Of a stretch of DNA of 7,213 nt, positions 6,797 to 7,213 are shown piece after piece. The translations under genes and the position numbers were made by a program. Positions within the stretch are counted from its first letter, which is position 1. Every line of letters begins with the position of its first letter. Under the pieces are notes generated by a model. It did not search any database and was not told where the DNA came from. It was given only the letters and a program-made list of their open reading frames with translations. The stretch is from an uncultured Cloacibacillus sp. (GTDB taxonomy: Bacteria > Synergistota > Synergistia > Synergistales > Synergistaceae), in assembly GCA_900545755.1 (NCBI GenBank), contig URAG01000093.1, positions 1 to 7,213 of the forward strand. Direction: 5' to 3'.

Positions 6797-6827
6797 GGGA
6801 CCTCCATTTGTAAGGGATTTGATTGTC

Positions 6828-7213
6828 ATGACCAAAAGAATCGCAACCGCCGTCGTCGCGCTGGCGCTGTTCGTGCCCGAGCTGTATTTCGCCGGCACAT
6901 GGGCATATCCGGCCGTGGTCGCGCTGCTCGGCGCGGTCGCCGTCTGGGAGATGCTCGGCTGCATCGGCGTGCGCGTGCGTCTGTTCCTCTCGCTGCCCTC
7001 AGCGCTGCTCGCCGTCGCCGCGCCGCTGCTGGCGCGGGTCTGTCCGGGCGCGCTTTATCCGCTGTATCTCGTCTACGGGCTGTATCTGCTGTTCGCGTCG
7101 GTGCTGTTCTATTCCAGGACCGAGTTTGTCACGCTGGCCAAAACGGCGTTTACGATGCTGTTCGTCACCTTCGGCTTTGCCTCGCTCGTCCTTGTGCGCG
7201 ACGCCGAGCCGCT
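6828..7213 (+). CDS. cdsA: Probable phosphatidate cytidylyltransferase, N-terminal part (3' truncated by the window)
   Basis: The frame from ATG 6828 stays open to the right edge, about 128 codons. CdsA makes CDP-diacylglycerol from CTP and phosphatidic acid in the membrane, the branch point of phospholipid synthesis. The visible protein starts MTKRIATAVVALALF, with a basic N-terminus and a first membrane helix. It continues as alternating hydrophobic segments, roughly residues 5-22, 25-43, 52-70, 73-95 and 103-122. The VWEMLGCIG segment after the second helix is how CdsA proteins commonly read. The CdsA signature lies in the C-terminal part beyond the window, so the call depends on N-terminal resemblance and position directly after uppS. 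AAGGGA at 6812-6817 is a plausible ribosome binding site 10 bases before ATG. A TTG at 6819 is in frame but too close to it. Leucine codons here are mostly CTG (16 of 24 by hand count), and I see no ATA. Confidence 0.8.
   Translation, partial: MTKRIATAVVALALFVPELYFAGTWAYPAVVALLGAVAVWEMLGCIGVRVRLFLSLPSALLAVAAPLLARVCPGALYPLYLVYGLYLLFASVLFYSRTEFVTLAKTAFTMLFVTFGFASLVLVRDAEP

Noticed and set aside
6797..6827. Terminator or promoter in the gap before the cdsA-like gene
   Set aside because: The 31 bases contain no inverted repeat with a T-run and no convincing -35/-10 pair.
6740..6964. Minus-strand open frame of 74 codons over the uppS-cdsA junction
   Set aside because: The plus strand carries the uppS end and the cdsA-like start. 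The reverse peptide is low-complexity Ala/Ser/Thr.

Overview
The window is a compact, single-strand (+) stretch of bacterial chromosome. It holds a gene tail at the left edge, seven complete genes and a gene cut by the right edge. No gap between genes exceeds about 31 bases, and three junctions abut or overlap, so the whole window reads as one operon-like block. I see no rRNA, tRNA, CRISPR array, insertion sequence, convincing terminator or internal promoter. The DNA is GC-rich, which explains the long but empty antisense reading frames. Gene content (MeaB-like tail, RpiB-Upp fusion, WecA/TagO, WecB, MurA, P-loop/Asp23 protein, family 4 uracil-DNA glycosylase, UppS, CdsA) suggests an anaerobic bacterium of the Synergistota or a Clostridia-related lineage. 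Synergistota is my leading guess. It rests on remembered gene order and style, not on a search.

Layout: (1) 1-132, the C-terminal 43 codons of a probable MeaB/ArgK-type GTPase. (2) 159-1259, an in-frame fusion of ribose-5-phosphate isomerase B and uracil phosphoribosyltransferase. (3) 1275-2165, a WecA/TagO-type polyprenyl-phosphate sugar-1-phosphate transferase with a TTG start. (4) 2183-3307, UDP-GlcNAc 2-epimerase. (5) 3308-4600, MurA. (6) 4601-5437, an uncommon protein joining an N-terminal P-loop NTPase-like domain to a C-terminal Asp23/Gls24 (YloU-like) domain. (7) 5434-6096, a family 4 [4Fe-4S] uracil-DNA glycosylase with a GTG start overlapping gene 6. (8) 6104-6796, undecaprenyl diphosphate synthase. 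(9) 6828 to the window end, the N-terminal part of a probable CdsA.

How it fits together: UppS makes the undecaprenyl carrier. WecA loads a sugar phosphate onto that carrier, and WecB makes UDP-ManNAc from UDP-GlcNAc for surface glycan assembly. MurA takes UDP-GlcNAc into peptidoglycan, so WecA, WecB and MurA share one substrate pool. CdsA begins CDP-diacylglycerol-dependent phospholipid synthesis. The RpiB-Upp fusion links pentose-phosphate metabolism to UMP salvage, and therefore to the UTP needed for UDP-sugars. The two least expected items are the RpiB-Upp fusion and the P-loop/Asp23 protein. The latter sits stop-to-start behind murA and is the best candidate here for an undescribed function.
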